64,000 bases of DNA from Centropus unirufus (taxonomy: Eukaryota > Chordata > Aves > Cuculiformes > Centropidae). A model generated the notes under the pieces. That model ran no database searches. It was not told where the DNA came from and saw only the letters and a program-made list of their open reading frames with translations. Below are positions 35,989 through 46,870 of the stretch, piece by piece. Numbering within the stretch: the first letter of the stretch is position 1; the number at the start of each line of letters is the position of its first letter. The stretch spans positions 2,323,805 to 2,387,804 of the forward strand of contig VYZI01000035.1 in the NCBI GenBank assembly GCA_013397695.1, in the 5' to 3' direction. A program made the position numbers and the translations under genes.

Positions 35989-36181
35989 TTTTATCTAAAG
36001 TGAATAAAAACTACCAGCTTGTTTCTGCTTTAGAAAAAGTAACAGGAATGAACAGCACTGGACTGGCTGAGCTAAACAGTACCTCTGCTTTTATGAAGAT
36101 AACCAAGTCATGGGTTAGAGAGAGAGCAGCAGACATTCTGAGTTTTCAGGGACTGGACAAATTGCTTCAAAATTCTTCAAG
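35989..36181 (+). CDS. Exon-like ORF segment, unrecognised (block B)
   Basis: The acceptor TTATGACCAGACTACAG ends at 35988 and a donor AAG/GTTAGA falls at 36181/36182. The frame reads NKNYQLVSALEKVTGMNSTG, LAELNSTSAFMKITKSWVRE and RAADILSFQGLDKLLQNSS, with an amphipathic, helix-like character. It joins block A in phase. It ends two bases into a codon, and no phase-matched start for the following block was found. An alternative acceptor at 36000 would also keep phase. No family is recognised. Confidence 0.25.
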
Positions 36182-37276
36182 GTTAGAAATCTTATAAAAT
36201 AACATCTCAGCCAAGCTCAAGACTTAACATTTTTTTATGTTGTATTGAACACATTTATGGGGCAATAACAAAGTCATACTCTAATAAGACATAATGGTGA
36301 CCTGAAATCCCAACCACTAGACGTAATTTAACACTATATGGTACAGGTGATTCATTGCATGTTTTTCCTTTGTGTGTCATTTGATTCCTATTTTATATAT
36401 ACCCTGGTCATTATTTCACCTGGGTAATCAAGCATACATCTGATTTCCTGCTTCCAATCCTATATCATCTTTTTTTTACAATTTTTCTCAAGGAAGGGGA
36501 ATCATTCCTCCATTGAATAATTAAAAAACCTCATATCCGCATAGAAATTTGATGTTCCATCTAACTGCCAAACAATGAGTAACCAGCACCTTCATCTTCA
36601 AAGTTATGATATCTGACCAGTGTCCTGAGCAATTCTTAACTCTGTCAGCTTGACTTTAAAAGGATTGAGTACCAGATGTCTCTGAAGAAGTTTCAGGAAA
36701 CCATCCAAATATGTTCCCTGGAAGTTTCTCCATACCTCCCTTTCAATTAATTGCTGGCTTTGAAGCATGAGGGTTTACAATTCTTGATTTTTTCTCTTTA
36801 TCCTTCCTAGTACAACTGTGGATATTCTCATTAGCCAGTTTTCTATTAAGTTCCATACCTCGAGGCCACAAGCAGCACACATTCATTGTCTGGCATTCCT
36901 TTTAATACTGATTTTTCAGTCCTTTTAAAAAAAAATAATAGTAAAAACTTCTAAATGCCTTAATGACATGAGGTTCTCTAAGGGTACTCCTAATGGGAAA
37001 TAAAGCCACTTTTTCACAAGGAATAAAGTATGAGTGATGCAATAAAACTTACCATGACCAATGATTGTTCCTTACAAGCCATACACATGCTTCTACGTTC
37101 CTAAATTTTTTACTAAACATGCATTATGTGGATACAACTTCTCATCCTACATCTTTGCTGAAGATATTTAAAAAACATTTAAAGCCTTAACAGCTTTAGT
37201 TTCTTCTTCTTTTTCTATTTTTGCAAGCAAAGCAGCAATTTCAGTCCACATAACAGACCCAACAGATTTGCATTAA
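36182..37276. other. Non-coding spacer, possible missing exon
   Basis: AT-rich sequence. A short open stretch at about 36663-36750 (IEYQMSLKKFQETIQICSLE) after an AG at 36660-36661 could be a further exon, but its donor is poor. Nothing else is supported. Confidence 0.3.
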
Positions 37277-37511
37277 AAATATGACTTGAACACAAAAAAC
37301 AAGGAGCCTTTTGACAAGCTCACTTTACAAACTGATGAATATACTGTACCTAACTGTGATGAAATATTTAATACTACAGCCTATTTGCAGTTCATTTTAA
37401 AAAAAGCCATTGACAACTCTAAGGAAACTGTGAAAAACATACTGAAGAATTCTGCTGACGAACTAGATTTTCAAAGGAAAGAGTCATTCTTCTATTTCCC
37501 TAATCAACAAG
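37277..37511 (+). CDS. Exon-like ORF segment, unrecognised (block C)
   Basis: An open frame of about 78 codons reads KEPFDKLTLQTDEYTVPNCD, EIFNTTAYLQFILKKAIDNS and KETVKNILKNSADELDFQRK, with lysine- and glutamate-rich helical character. It ends at the donor AAG/GTTAGA (37511/37512), the same donor sequence as block B. It ends in phase 1, which joins the phase-1 start at 38678 with a valine codon across the junction. A problem: a good pyrimidine tract and AG lie at 37200-37230, but an in-frame TAA at 37274 separates them from this frame. The block is therefore either mis-started, decayed or chance. Confidence 0.25.
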
Positions 37512-38677
37512 GTTAGATTTAAGAAACTTCTTACTGGGACTCTGACAATATCCTCCTGTGGTATCATCCTCACCTGCCTTCATAAGCTGTGCATTTGTGA
37601 CTATGCAATCCCAAGTACTACATGGGAACAAAGAATCACAGATGTCTGAGTGAGGAGTAGAAGATTTGGTGCGGATGAAGCCTACAAATATTATATTTTC
37701 ACATGCTTATGCCAACAAGAATATCCTTATCTCATAAATATCCAGCTATAAAGGCTCCTTTCATTGTGAAAGCTCCAAGTTAAAGGATGATACTGGGAGA
37801 GGAAGCTGGAAATGACAGACAGGAAAGAAGGACTCAAGATAACCACAAAGAAGAGAGCTTAGACTGTATCCAAAGTGAAGAGACACAGCCAACATGTTTT
37901 AGAAGAGCAGAGCTAGAAAGGGAAATCAAATAAGATGCGGGACTTGAAGGACGATTGCACCCGGTGATGGTTCAAGAGAGGCAAGGGGTAGGGGCTGTCC
38001 AATAAATGAAAGCACATACAGTGCAGATCTCTACAGCTTCCTTAGCTTCTCAACACAAATTCGTAGACAATAAGAAATATCATTCATCCTCACAGAGATC
38101 CTGGAATTGGGTCTTGTTTAGGGAATCTTCATGAAAATAATTCAAATGCTAATATCCTTATTATTGCTTTTCAAAATCAGGTGACAAAAATTCTGCTCCG
38201 AAGTCTTACATGGCTCAGCAATGTAGCTGTTTTGAAAGCATGTGCCTGATAAGCTGTTAAAAATAAGTCTGGAAATTTGGAAACTTTGTATCCAGGTAGG
38301 AGCAGTTTTTAGGAAATGCTAAAGAATTCTAAAAATCTAAGACTTCTCATAACATGTGTTCAGTTGTTCTCATGATTGCAACTTCTTAATAAACAAAATT
38401 CCCTTATGACATCAGAATGTTTGCATAAATCAGCAAAACATAAACCAAAACTTTGATGTGATAAAGCCAAATTAGTTTAACTGCTAATACTTTAAGCAAG
38501 CTACTAGGAGGACTACCCTAACACAAGCCATGATCAAATGATAGGCAGATTTTATCACACTTACTGTTATTGACTTGGACATAGCGCCTGTATATAATGA
38601 TTTGAGTAATGGTAATCTGTCACTGCCTTCAAACCATTGATCTGATTTACCTTGTCACATGCCTCATTCCATCGCAG
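37512..38677. other. Non-coding spacer between exon-like blocks
   Basis: No repeat family or gene recognised. It would be an intron under the exon-chain hypothesis. Confidence 0.4.
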
Positions 38678-39065
38678 TTAAAACTCAGGGCTGTGAAAGT
38701 AGTCATAACAAACTTGTCATCCACAACTTCTCAGGAGCTGCACAGAAATGCTGCATTAAGCCTTCCCTTGAATCTAAATTAATTTTATCTTCAAACAACA
38801 GGCAGACAAAGACAGTGGCAGGGACGAAAGTTTGTGCCCCACCAGGACCAGGATGAAAAGTGAGGCTGGCACTTCAGACAGTCAGGTAGACGACTTCCCA
38901 GGAAGCTTAACTCAACCTATCACCAGGCAACCCACAGCAACTTCAACTACAGCATCTGCATCAGGCAAACAAACTGAACCAGTATCTTTGCAAAAGGGTT
39001 CAAAACTGCAGCAAGACATTAAGGGACTTGTAGGTCCCCAAGTTATCAGCATCCTGATGCAGTAG
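38678..39065 (+). pseudogene. Exon-like terminal block with an internal frame change (block D)
   Basis: A strong acceptor (CATGCCTCATTCCATCGCAG) ends at 38677. The first frame reads KTQGCESSHNKLVIHNFSGA and QKCCIKPSLESKLILSSNN to about 38800. The better-looking continuation lies in another frame: ADKDSGRDESLCPTRTRMKS, EAGTSDSQVDDFPGSLTQ, then KQTEPVSLQKGSKLQQDIKG and two stops, TAGTAG, at 39063. The two frames overlap between 38778 and 38853, so a single indel there would join them. Alternatively the second part starts at its own AG (38801). Ser/Thr/Gln-rich, hydrophilic, no known family. A decaying gene, an assembly error or chance would all fit. Confidence 0.25.
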
Positions 39066-39174
39066 TAGGGATTTCTCAACAGAAGTTTCAAGGGTTTTTA
39101 CTCTTGTTCAAGCCTTTCATACAGCTTGTGCTCCCTGAAGTAATGCAAAACACACTGAAGACAGGAAACCTGTT
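39066..39174. other. Short spacer, would-be 3' UTR start
   Basis: Unique sequence between the double stop at 39063 and the CR1 insertion. No polyadenylation signal is seen within it. Confidence 0.4.
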
Positions 39175-39712
39175 CATAGAATCATAGAATCTCAGAAGGC
39201 CAAGTTGGAAGGGACCTCAGGGATCATCTGCTCAAAATGTAATGTGATACTTAGTTTAAATGAGGTGGCCTGGAATCCTCTCAAGCTGAGCCTTACAAAT
39301 GTCCAGTGTGGAAGAAACTACCACTTCACTGGAGAGATTATTCCAATGTTTGACTGTTCTCATGGTGAAAAATTTTCTTCCAGAATCCAATTGGAATCTC
39401 CCCAGAAGAACCTTTTACCCATCACCCCTTGGCTTTTCCGCATGAATCCTCACAAAAAGGGAGTCTATACCCTCTTGGTAGACACCCTTTATATGCTGGC
39501 ATCTGGTAATAAGGTCTCCCTTAAGCCTTCTCTTCTCAAGGCTGAACAAACCCGGTTCTCTCGTGTGGTAGATTTCCTAGTCCTCTGATCATAGTGGCCC
39601 TTCTCTGGACCCTCTCCAGCCTGTCCGCATCATTTTTGCATAGTGGGAACTAAAACTTGGACACAGTACTCCAGGTATAGCCTGGTAAGTGCTGGGACTG
39701 GCCAACTAACAC
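39175..39712 (-). mobile_element. CR1 LINE 3' portion (antisense), about 540 bp
   Basis: It starts with CATAGAATCATAGAAT and GTTGGAAGGGACCTCAGGGA, then ACTACCACTTCACTGGAGAG and ATTCCAATG. Later blocks are TGAAAAATTTTCTTCC, CCATCACCCCTTGGC, CTTCTCAAGGCTGAACAAAC and CCTTCTCTGGACCCTCTCCA. The end is ACACAGTACTCCAGGT followed by GCCTGGTAAGTGCTG. This is the reverse complement of the CR1 3' UTR and C-terminal ORF2 region, fairly well kept and thus younger than the other antisense copies. The ORF at 39205-39588 lies wholly within it and is not a gene. Confidence 0.9.
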
Positions 39713-42700
39713 TAGATTTTTAGTGACAGCGAAGCAAACTAACCCCCTTTTTGAGAGGAAATAAAGGATGTCAATGTAAGCCAGCATTTCATCAAACTAC
39801 CTGTGCTGCAGAACATTCATCCTAGCTGAAGGAACACCAAGAGATTTAACTTTTAGGGCTCTTGCAAAGTTATCTTATTTATATAAACAACTTCCCAGAC
39901 ACCAACCTTAGTATCAGAGAAGAAAAAGGCATATTACAGAGATATACAGCTTTTTTTTGTGTGTTCTATTTATATAATTCAACTATAGATTTATGCAGAA
40001 ATATAAAATAAAAACAAATTAAAGTTACAGTAAAAAGTATTACAAATTAACACATCTTAACACAGCTACCATTGCCCTTCTTCGATATTGTGAGCAATTC
40101 TAGCTATATGCACTTCAACGCAAGCACAGAAACCTCACTGATTACAAAATCAAAGCAGGATTCCCAGGAACAAGAGCAAATATAAAAATGCACTTGAGTA
40201 TTCATTTATATAAAGAATAAACCCAGCAGATTTAATACATACACAGGATCAGTTACATGACAGCTGGTATTCAGCTGCCTACAGATGATCCTTGCTTGTT
40301 CACTGTCTGGGAGTTACTTCTATGCTGCTTGTCAGAATGACTGGACTCCTACCACTTACTACAGAAAAAAATCTAAGGATGCCCTATTTGCTAGGCCTGG
40401 TGGAAGTACAAGAGATTTAGTGTTTGACATCAAGCAAATCAAAAGCAAGGCTTCTTTCTTTCAGTCAGGTTTTAGAGATGCTGGCAAGGCTGGATGCTCT
40501 CCCTGTTACGTCTGCTCAGGAGCTTCTTGACTTATGACCATTCCCCTTTTGAAATGACTAATGCCCTTATCAAGGTCTACTTATATGACCTTTCTAGCCT
40601 TCCTATTCCAGTGTCCTCGGGTCTTTGAAGAATCAGATTCATAATTTTATCAAACCCCTAGCTGTGAAAACTGACCTCTTTTGAAAAACCTTAAGTCAGG
40701 TGTTGTTTCAGTAATCCTAAAAAATCCTTACTGAATTCCTCTTCCAGAGCATCATGCAGAAAAAAAATCCCTTCCACTGGCATCACAGTTTGGGCTTCAA
40801 TTTGCACACTATCTTATGCTGCTGAGCACAGAGACCTGATTTCACCAATGGAAAGTCATCACTGCCATTTAAAATGTACCTTACTATGCTGTTGTTATTA
40901 CACATTTCATTGCTCAGACACTCTCATCCAGGGTGAACGGTACTTTCAGAACAACCCATCAATCAACAAATTTAATAAAAGAATATGGAAGGCAGGACCA
41001 GAATAGCTTTAAGAAGTTTTGTCCATCTTAGCCTCAAAGACAGATCAGCAATATCTAAACTCTCCCCAACAGATATTCTGTTTACTACTTTGACTACTAC
41101 AAGTGTTGTTACTACTCTACTACTCTATTTTTCTTGAGGTTGTTTTTTGGCAGCTCATGTTTCATCACTGTAGTGCTTAGCTATCTTATGGTTAAAAAGT
41201 TTCCTCTAAAGTTTAGCCTAGAACTCCCTCATTATCATGACACATATTGAGAAAATAAGCCTGGCGTTTTCTTTTGATCACAAGTCCAGTGAAAAGGTGT
41301 CATAAAAACTGATGTAAGAAAATCCCTTGGAAGCCTCCAGCCTGAATATCAAGTAACGGAGAAGAGCAGGAGTGATATGAGCTGTTCAGGCAGCGCACAC
41401 TTACAGACGGGGCAGCCGCATCACCATCTGCTGGAACGAGCGAATTTAGCTAACATACCAGTTGCCACCAAAGCAGGAGTGAGAAATGCCTTTGGCAGAT
41501 ATGCAACATAATGAGAGGAACATGAAGACACTATATGCTGCCCAGTTCACTAGAAGTGAAAAGCTGAATGGCTTTCCTAGGCCATAGAGTAGAACAAATA
41601 TACCCTGATAGTCTTACAAGAATATTTTCAGATGCTTTTTTTTAATCTCTTAACCATCGTTTATGTTGAAAACCCATCCTTTTAAAAATTCAATTCCTTC
41701 CCGGTGGATGTCATCTTCTATGGAGGAGGATTCCTGGTCTACCCAGGTGGAACCAGAGCACAACTTCCATCAGAGGGAGGGAGGGCTCAGAAAGATCAGA
41801 CACAAGTGTGCATGTGCTTCAGGATCTGCCCATCAGTTTACAGGAATCCAAGAGCAAAAGGAGTGTTAAAGGCTGATAATTGCCTCAGGAACAGATTGGG
41901 CTCCTGCTGAAGAGGAATTTAGCACTTCTCCATAGGCACTGCCTGGTCAGATGCACCATCTGACACCACCAGGCAGCTAATGCTCACAGTAACTCCCTAA
42001 TATCCGTCCTCTTCTTCACAACTGTTGTGGTAGCTCCAGGGGTCCTGAACAAGGCAGAGCAGTAGGCATCCATACACAGTTGGGCACGGGACGCTCTAAA
42101 GCAGAGCTTGAGGGACAGCACTGCAGAGACGTCTCCACAGCCACCATGGGAGCATGGGGCAGTGTAGTGCTCTCCAGAGGGGCTCAGGACATGACTGATG
42201 ACTTCAAAGCAAACCAAGGAGAAAGCAGCGTTCCAGTGCTTTTGGCCACTCGATTTGACAGCAACAGCTTGGATCTCAGTGCTGTCATTTGAGCCTTTCC
42301 AAGAGCTTGTGCTGACAGTGCCATGGAGGCAAGTTTTTAGTTGCACGCAGCCTGCAGTGTTGTTTTTGGTGGTGAGAGCCCAGTCTCCAAGAGGTGTTGA
42401 ATAGGATTAGCAGATCAATTAATGTCACTTTTCACCACTGATGAATGGCATTGAGAGAGGCTGTGAGAGGAGCATATGTGGATGCAGCATAGCAACAGCC
42501 ATCAGGGCTTTGGTCACCAGTTTTTGTCGGGTTTAGGTATTAAAAAAAAAAGGGTGAGAATTGGGACGGAGGGTAGGATGCGCATCACCAAAAATAGTCA
42601 CTTATGCAGCACTGCTCACCGATAACCTTCATTCTGTACCATCCAACTTTTCCAAAGCTTTTAACATGCAAGTTTCTGCACCAAGCATCAATGAAACTCA

Positions 42701-42743
42701 GCCAGGAAAGTTTATATCTTAACTGGAGGACAACCTGTAGGAT
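39713..42743. other. No gene recognised
   Basis: AT-rich to 41.6 kb, then GC-richer. ORFs at 41663-41910 and 41984-42404 overlap in several frames and on both strands. An A-run lies at 42541-42550. No repeat family could be assigned. Confidence 0.45.
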
Positions 42744-43166
42744 TTATCCTATTCTAGATAGGAAGTAGTAACTAGGCCACCTCTGCATGTAAGGAGGATC
42801 ACTTCTGGTTAGATTGCTAACAGGCAGCACAGGAAGGTTGTCAACACCAACGATTTTAGAGTCAAGCAACCACAGGACGATAGCTGTCTCTGGGTAATAA
42901 TAAAATAACGCATCCATCTTTGTGTCAGCAGAGGTGGCCCCGGTATCTCCTTCCTGCTCCTGCTGATGCAGTGCGGGTTTGCAGTGCCTTTTCCTCCATG
43001 ACACTGGTAACCTGTCCCAGTCACAGTCCCACTGACCTCCCAGCCAAGCACCAACACCCATCTGGTCTTCTGATAGTACATTTCCTACCACAGTCACTTC
43101 CCTGCTCTTACTCGAGAAGTGTGTGTCAAGGAGTCCATTACCATCCTCAAGATCTAACTCTGTCAT
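42744..43166 (-). other. 140-codon ORF, unrecognised
   Basis: An ATG-started frame begins MTELDLEDGNGLLDTHFSSK with acidic character, continues with VVGNVLSEDQMGVGAWLGGQ and ends with a less protein-like part. A second minus frame (42809-43081) and a plus frame (42920-43198) are open over the same DNA, which argues for compositional chance in a GC-richer patch. No domain, signal peptide or splice pattern is convincing. Confidence 0.2.
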
Positions 43167-43408
43167 TGCATTTAAAATGTTTTTGTGGTATTGAATAGAT
43201 GTAGTTATCAGTAGCTCACACTTTGCAGGCTGCTGAAAGCTGTCTTAGCACTTCACCAATATCTAATATGGGAGTTATTCTTAAGATGCATTTGTTTCTT
43301 GCTGTAAGAAAACACCAAAACCTCACCACTTAATGTCTCTTCAGAGACCTCAAGCAAGTGATCATCATCTTGTGCCTGAAATGGCTACATTTTATTAAAC
43401 CCAGCATG
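43167..43408. other. Unique DNA
   Basis: No supported feature. Confidence 0.4.
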
Positions 43409-43730
43409 TTACATCCAAAGGAACTCCAGTAAGCAGGGTATCTCGTGGATGATATTCCAGTGGAAATGCAACCATAAGTATGGGCCCACTCCCCATGCTG
43501 CTAGGAAGGCTGAACAGATTTCAAATGTAATGAAAGGTGGGATACTGAAGTCCTCTGAGCCCTTGGCGCTAATTGCAAAAAGTGGCACCATGCTGCTGAT
43601 TGCATATGGTTTGGGAACAACCGCCCAAGTTCTCAGTCTCCAGCCTGTTATAAACAGCCTGAGATAAAACTCCATTTATAGAAAACAATAATGTCATAAT
43701 CACCCTGACATGCTCAGATATTGTCCAAAA
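43409..43730. promoter_or_regulatory. Candidate conserved block, open on both strands
   Basis: The plus frame 43449-43667 (IFQWKCNHKYGPTPHAARKA, GILKSSEPLALIAKSGTMLL) and the minus frame 43409-43675 (hydrophobic, many Pro/Phe/Trp) are open over the same 220 bases. The DNA is free of simple repeats and carries GGCGCTAATTGCAAAAAG and GCTGATTGCATATGG motifs (homeodomain, C/EBP or E-box-like). I read it as a possible conserved non-coding element or old pseudogene rather than a gene. No family is recognised. Confidence 0.25.
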
Positions 43731-44219
43731 AATAATGGTCCCTGCACTGACTACATTTTAGGTTGTACGTCTACATCTGTATTGTCAACCTTTGGTGGTG
43801 TTACCCTTTTGCAAGCAATACAGTCCTGGTCTGCCAAGATGGACTGGACCCAATGGGTGCTCTGAGAGGAGAGATGTGGCACCACACAGAAGTGTACCAA
43901 CAACACTGTGATTTGTTACAACAGTGCCTCATCCCTTCTGGTAGTGTTGTCTAAACTTAACAGCTACCAGTTAGGTACAGGACTACCAGAATAAAGGTCC
44001 CTCAGACTTCATGTCTTGTGACGATGATGGTTTCTAAGAGGATGAAACCCTGGCAGAATGGCCTTGGTAACAATATCTCAAACATCCTCTGCTTTGCACC
44101 TTTCCACCTCCAGATATGATTGCCTATCACGGAGCTTTTCCAGTGTCTTGTAAATTGGGAATTTACAGCACTTGGTTCTGTCCGTTCTTTCCTCCTGTCG
44201 TTACTTATCCATATGTCAC

Positions 44220-44263
44220 CTGAAAGAACTTCATCATCTTCATCCTTACTGCCACGGTTGGAG
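44220..44263 (-). CDS. Short exon-like segment, unrecognised
   Basis: On the minus strand the tract TTTTTTTAATTCATTGACCAG is a good acceptor ending at 44264. A 44-base open segment encoding about SNRGSKDEDDEVLS follows, then the donor TCAG/GTGACA. The acidic run KDEDDEV is protein-like, and the wider minus frame (44002-44304) stays open beyond the donor. Small exons cannot be identified without homology. It overlaps a 147-codon plus ORF (44120-44563) whose content looks random. Confidence 0.2.
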
Positions 44264-44304
44264 CTGGTCAATGAATTAAAAAAATCTATATATAGGGTGT
44301 ACAC

Positions 44305-45962
44305 TCAGACACAGACACAAAGACACAAATCAGATGATCATGGAAGAACTCAGACTATTAAAAATCACTGTGTGGTGAAAATATACTTGATTTATACAAG
44401 CAACAATGCCCTTCCCATCAAACCTTTTTTTTTCAGAAAGAAAAAAATTATTTTGAGAAATGAAGAGCATAAGGCTCCCTTCCAAATGTTGCCATGGTTT
44501 TTCTTGAATATAGAAGTTTGGGTGTATTTAGAAATATCTTCCAGAGCAACGCTCTGTTTTTAAGCAGGAATCTTCAGAAGGTGTTATTTCTGAAAGGAAA
44601 TGTAGTACTACAATGGAAAGTACTAATTCACAACATTAACTGAATATGATCATTTGCTTTGAATATTTACAACAGAAGAAAAACAGCACTCCAGCAATAT
44701 ACCTAGAAGTAAGCAAGCACTTAGGCCGATACTTTCAGTTATTCTGCACTGTATACAGTCACTGAGAGCAGTGAAAATTGGGAAATTATCACTGCAAGCC
44801 TAGCTGAGGAGCATGTTGTGGTCATAGCACAAGGGCATGAGTACAAAATGCTGAGCTCTGTGGCAAGTCAGGCTTAAACTGCTTATTCATTTAGGATATA
44901 GAAAGCTAATACCCATATTCTCAGTTCGTTATTTTGTGGTAAAAAGGGCTCTGAAATCTAAACAGATACCTTTGAAAATAACATATTCACCATCATTTTT
45001 AATAAGGAATAGTTGGAATTGTTTTTCTCATTTTGTTCAACTTTGTTATCTAGGTGTTACATGAAGCAATAACAAGCAACAACACTTCTGACAGAAATAG
45101 GAATGATAAACAAACATAAAAAAAACCTCAAACCCACCAACTATGTGGTGTAGAAATGCCAGTTACTGCTCAACAGATATGCCATTTAGGACTACACAGG
45201 AATTTATGTCCCTTAATTTCCATAAAGACAATTAATAGGATATGCAAATGGACTAAACAAAATATGGTGATCAAGTGCCTAAGACTGTTTATAGGCACCC
45301 AACTCACACCTTTGAAAATCTGGCTTTTAAGCTTTCCTGGGATTTTTAGTTACAGTCTGTTTAGTTAAGCACAGTACCAGACACCCAAACACAGTTCTCT
45401 CCTGGGGGAAGTATCACCATTTCTCAAATTCAAACTTTGCCCTCTTCACAAGGCTGCCTAGAGGTCACCATAACAGCGACAATACCTTCCAATAATTACA
45501 ACGCTATGGTAAACAGGCTACCACTTTCTGATTTCAATGATTTTCAGCATGAATCTTTTCTGATATCATCACACTCGTGAAACAACCAGGTATTGTTACA
45601 CTAATCATACCAAGGAACGAGATGGGGGATTTCAGTGTTCCCACACATATGGGAAAGAGATTCCAAGAGCAGAAGGAAACAAAGTACTAAATGATATATC
45701 AGCTGGACAGAAGAGACTTAAAACCCATGCATCTGTCTATACATTCAAGTAATATAAAATGTCTGCCTCAGAGGAAATGTCTTTACATGTGGTAAGACTG
45801 AACCAATCTTTCCAAAGCAGGTCCCTAAAAGGAGGGCTGATTTCATCTGTGTTGGATAGCTGAGGTTTCGGCTCTCCCAATGACTATTTATGGACTGCCC
45901 AGCACTGCTGAAAACTGAGCCTTGTTGTCTGGACTACATGCTTCCCCATCTTCTTTCTTACA
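44305..45962. other. Unique DNA, no gene seen
   Basis: A (CAGA/CACA)-like patch lies at 44305-44330 and T and A runs near 44425-44445. No coding or repeat family was recognised. Confidence 0.5.
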
Positions 45963-46145
45963 AATCATAGAATGGTTTAGGAAAGAAGGGACCTTAAAAG
46001 GTCATCTATTCCAAACCCCCTGCAATGAACAGGGACATCTTCAACTAGATCAGGTTGTTCAAAGTTCCATCCACCTTGAATGTTTCCAAAGATGGGGCAT
46101 CTATCACCTATTGTTTTTACAATCAAAAGGGATGTCAAATACCGT
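45963..46145 (-). mobile_element. CR1 LINE 3' end fragment (antisense)
   Basis: AATCATAGAATGGTTTAGGA, AGAAGGGACCTTAAAAGGTC, ATCTATTCCAAACCCCCTGC and AATGAACAGGGACATCTTCA follow the antisense CR1 terminus. Next come TTGTTCAAAGTTCCATCCAC and TTGAATGTTTCCAAAGATGG plus GGCATCTATCACCT. It is moderately diverged and 5' truncated. The plus ORF over it (45922-46245) is not a gene. Confidence 0.85.
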
Positions 46146-46299
46146 GACATTCACTTATGACTTGGGCTTGTTAAGGGCTTTCAACAAAAATGATGGTTGT
46201 ATCCACAAAGGTGGTACTTATAACAGCATCAAATTCGGAAAGTGACAAGCGACAGAGATCTGCTGTCGTCCAGGAGTGACAGGCAACATTTCTTTGCAC

Positions 46300-46410
46300 A
46301 GCCCAGGGACAATCAGTGGGTATAACACCCGAGGGAATTGTTCAGATCTGGGTTCAAATACAGCTCTCAGTATAAGTCACATGGATGAGCAGCCTTGCTC
46401 AACAAACTAC
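46300..46410 (+). mobile_element. tRNA-derived ancient SINE fragment
   Basis: An A-box-like AATCAGTGGGT (about 46311-46321) lies about 40 bases before a near-consensus B box GGTTCAAATAC (46351-46361), within AGATCTGGGTTCAAATACAG. The following CAGCTCTCAGTATAAGTCAC and GCAGCCTTGCTCAACAAACT recall the CTCTGCCACTTACTAGC and CTTGGGCAAGTTAC region after the B box in MIR-class SINEs. Diverged; family not assigned. Confidence 0.5.
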
Positions 46411-46599
46411 TTGAATTTTTAATTATTCTCTTGAATTCAGACATCAGAGCAGGTGACTAAATTTGACACAGTAAATCACTGGAATATGAGCTATGTAATT
46501 GCTTCTGATTTTACATGGAAAAAGCTTGGATAGTGTTCAGAAAGTTATCAGAAACGTTTAAATAATGTTGTATTAAAGCAAGTCAAGCTCATGAACAGA

Positions 46600-46870
46600 A
46601 AATACAGAGTGCAGAAAAAGCAAAATATGCAATAGTGTCAGGAGGAATCTCTTCACCAGAGAGTTCCTGGAGTCTCATTTGATTCAGGAGCCATCAACCT
46701 GCATCTGTATGTTAGTGGAGCAGCTGTTACACTGCTAATTGCTGCTCCGACAAATTGCTTTTTTTCCAATTAAGATTTTATTATTAGATTTATCATTGCA
46801 AGCAGAAATAGATGTATTTCAATTTTAGAAAGACAACAGAATGGTGCAATTATACACCAGTCTTCCAGTG
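46600..46870. promoter_or_regulatory. Candidate conserved non-coding element
   Basis: The block carries CAGCTGTTACACTGCTAATT at 46721-46740 (E-box next to a homeodomain site), ATTGCTGCTCCGACAAATTG and CCAATTAAGATTTTATTATT. No repeat or coding content was seen. The motif grouping resembles vertebrate developmental enhancers, but conservation is untested. Confidence 0.3.

Noticed and set aside
39205..39588. 127-codon plus ORF as a gene
   Set aside because: It lies entirely within the antisense CR1 copy.
44120..44563. 147-codon plus ORF as a gene
   Set aside because: Starts at a non-ATG codon, crosses simple CACAGA-like and T-run sequence, no recognised motif.
45922..46245. 107-codon plus ORF as a gene
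   Set aside because: It overlaps the antisense CR1 3' end and has no domain.
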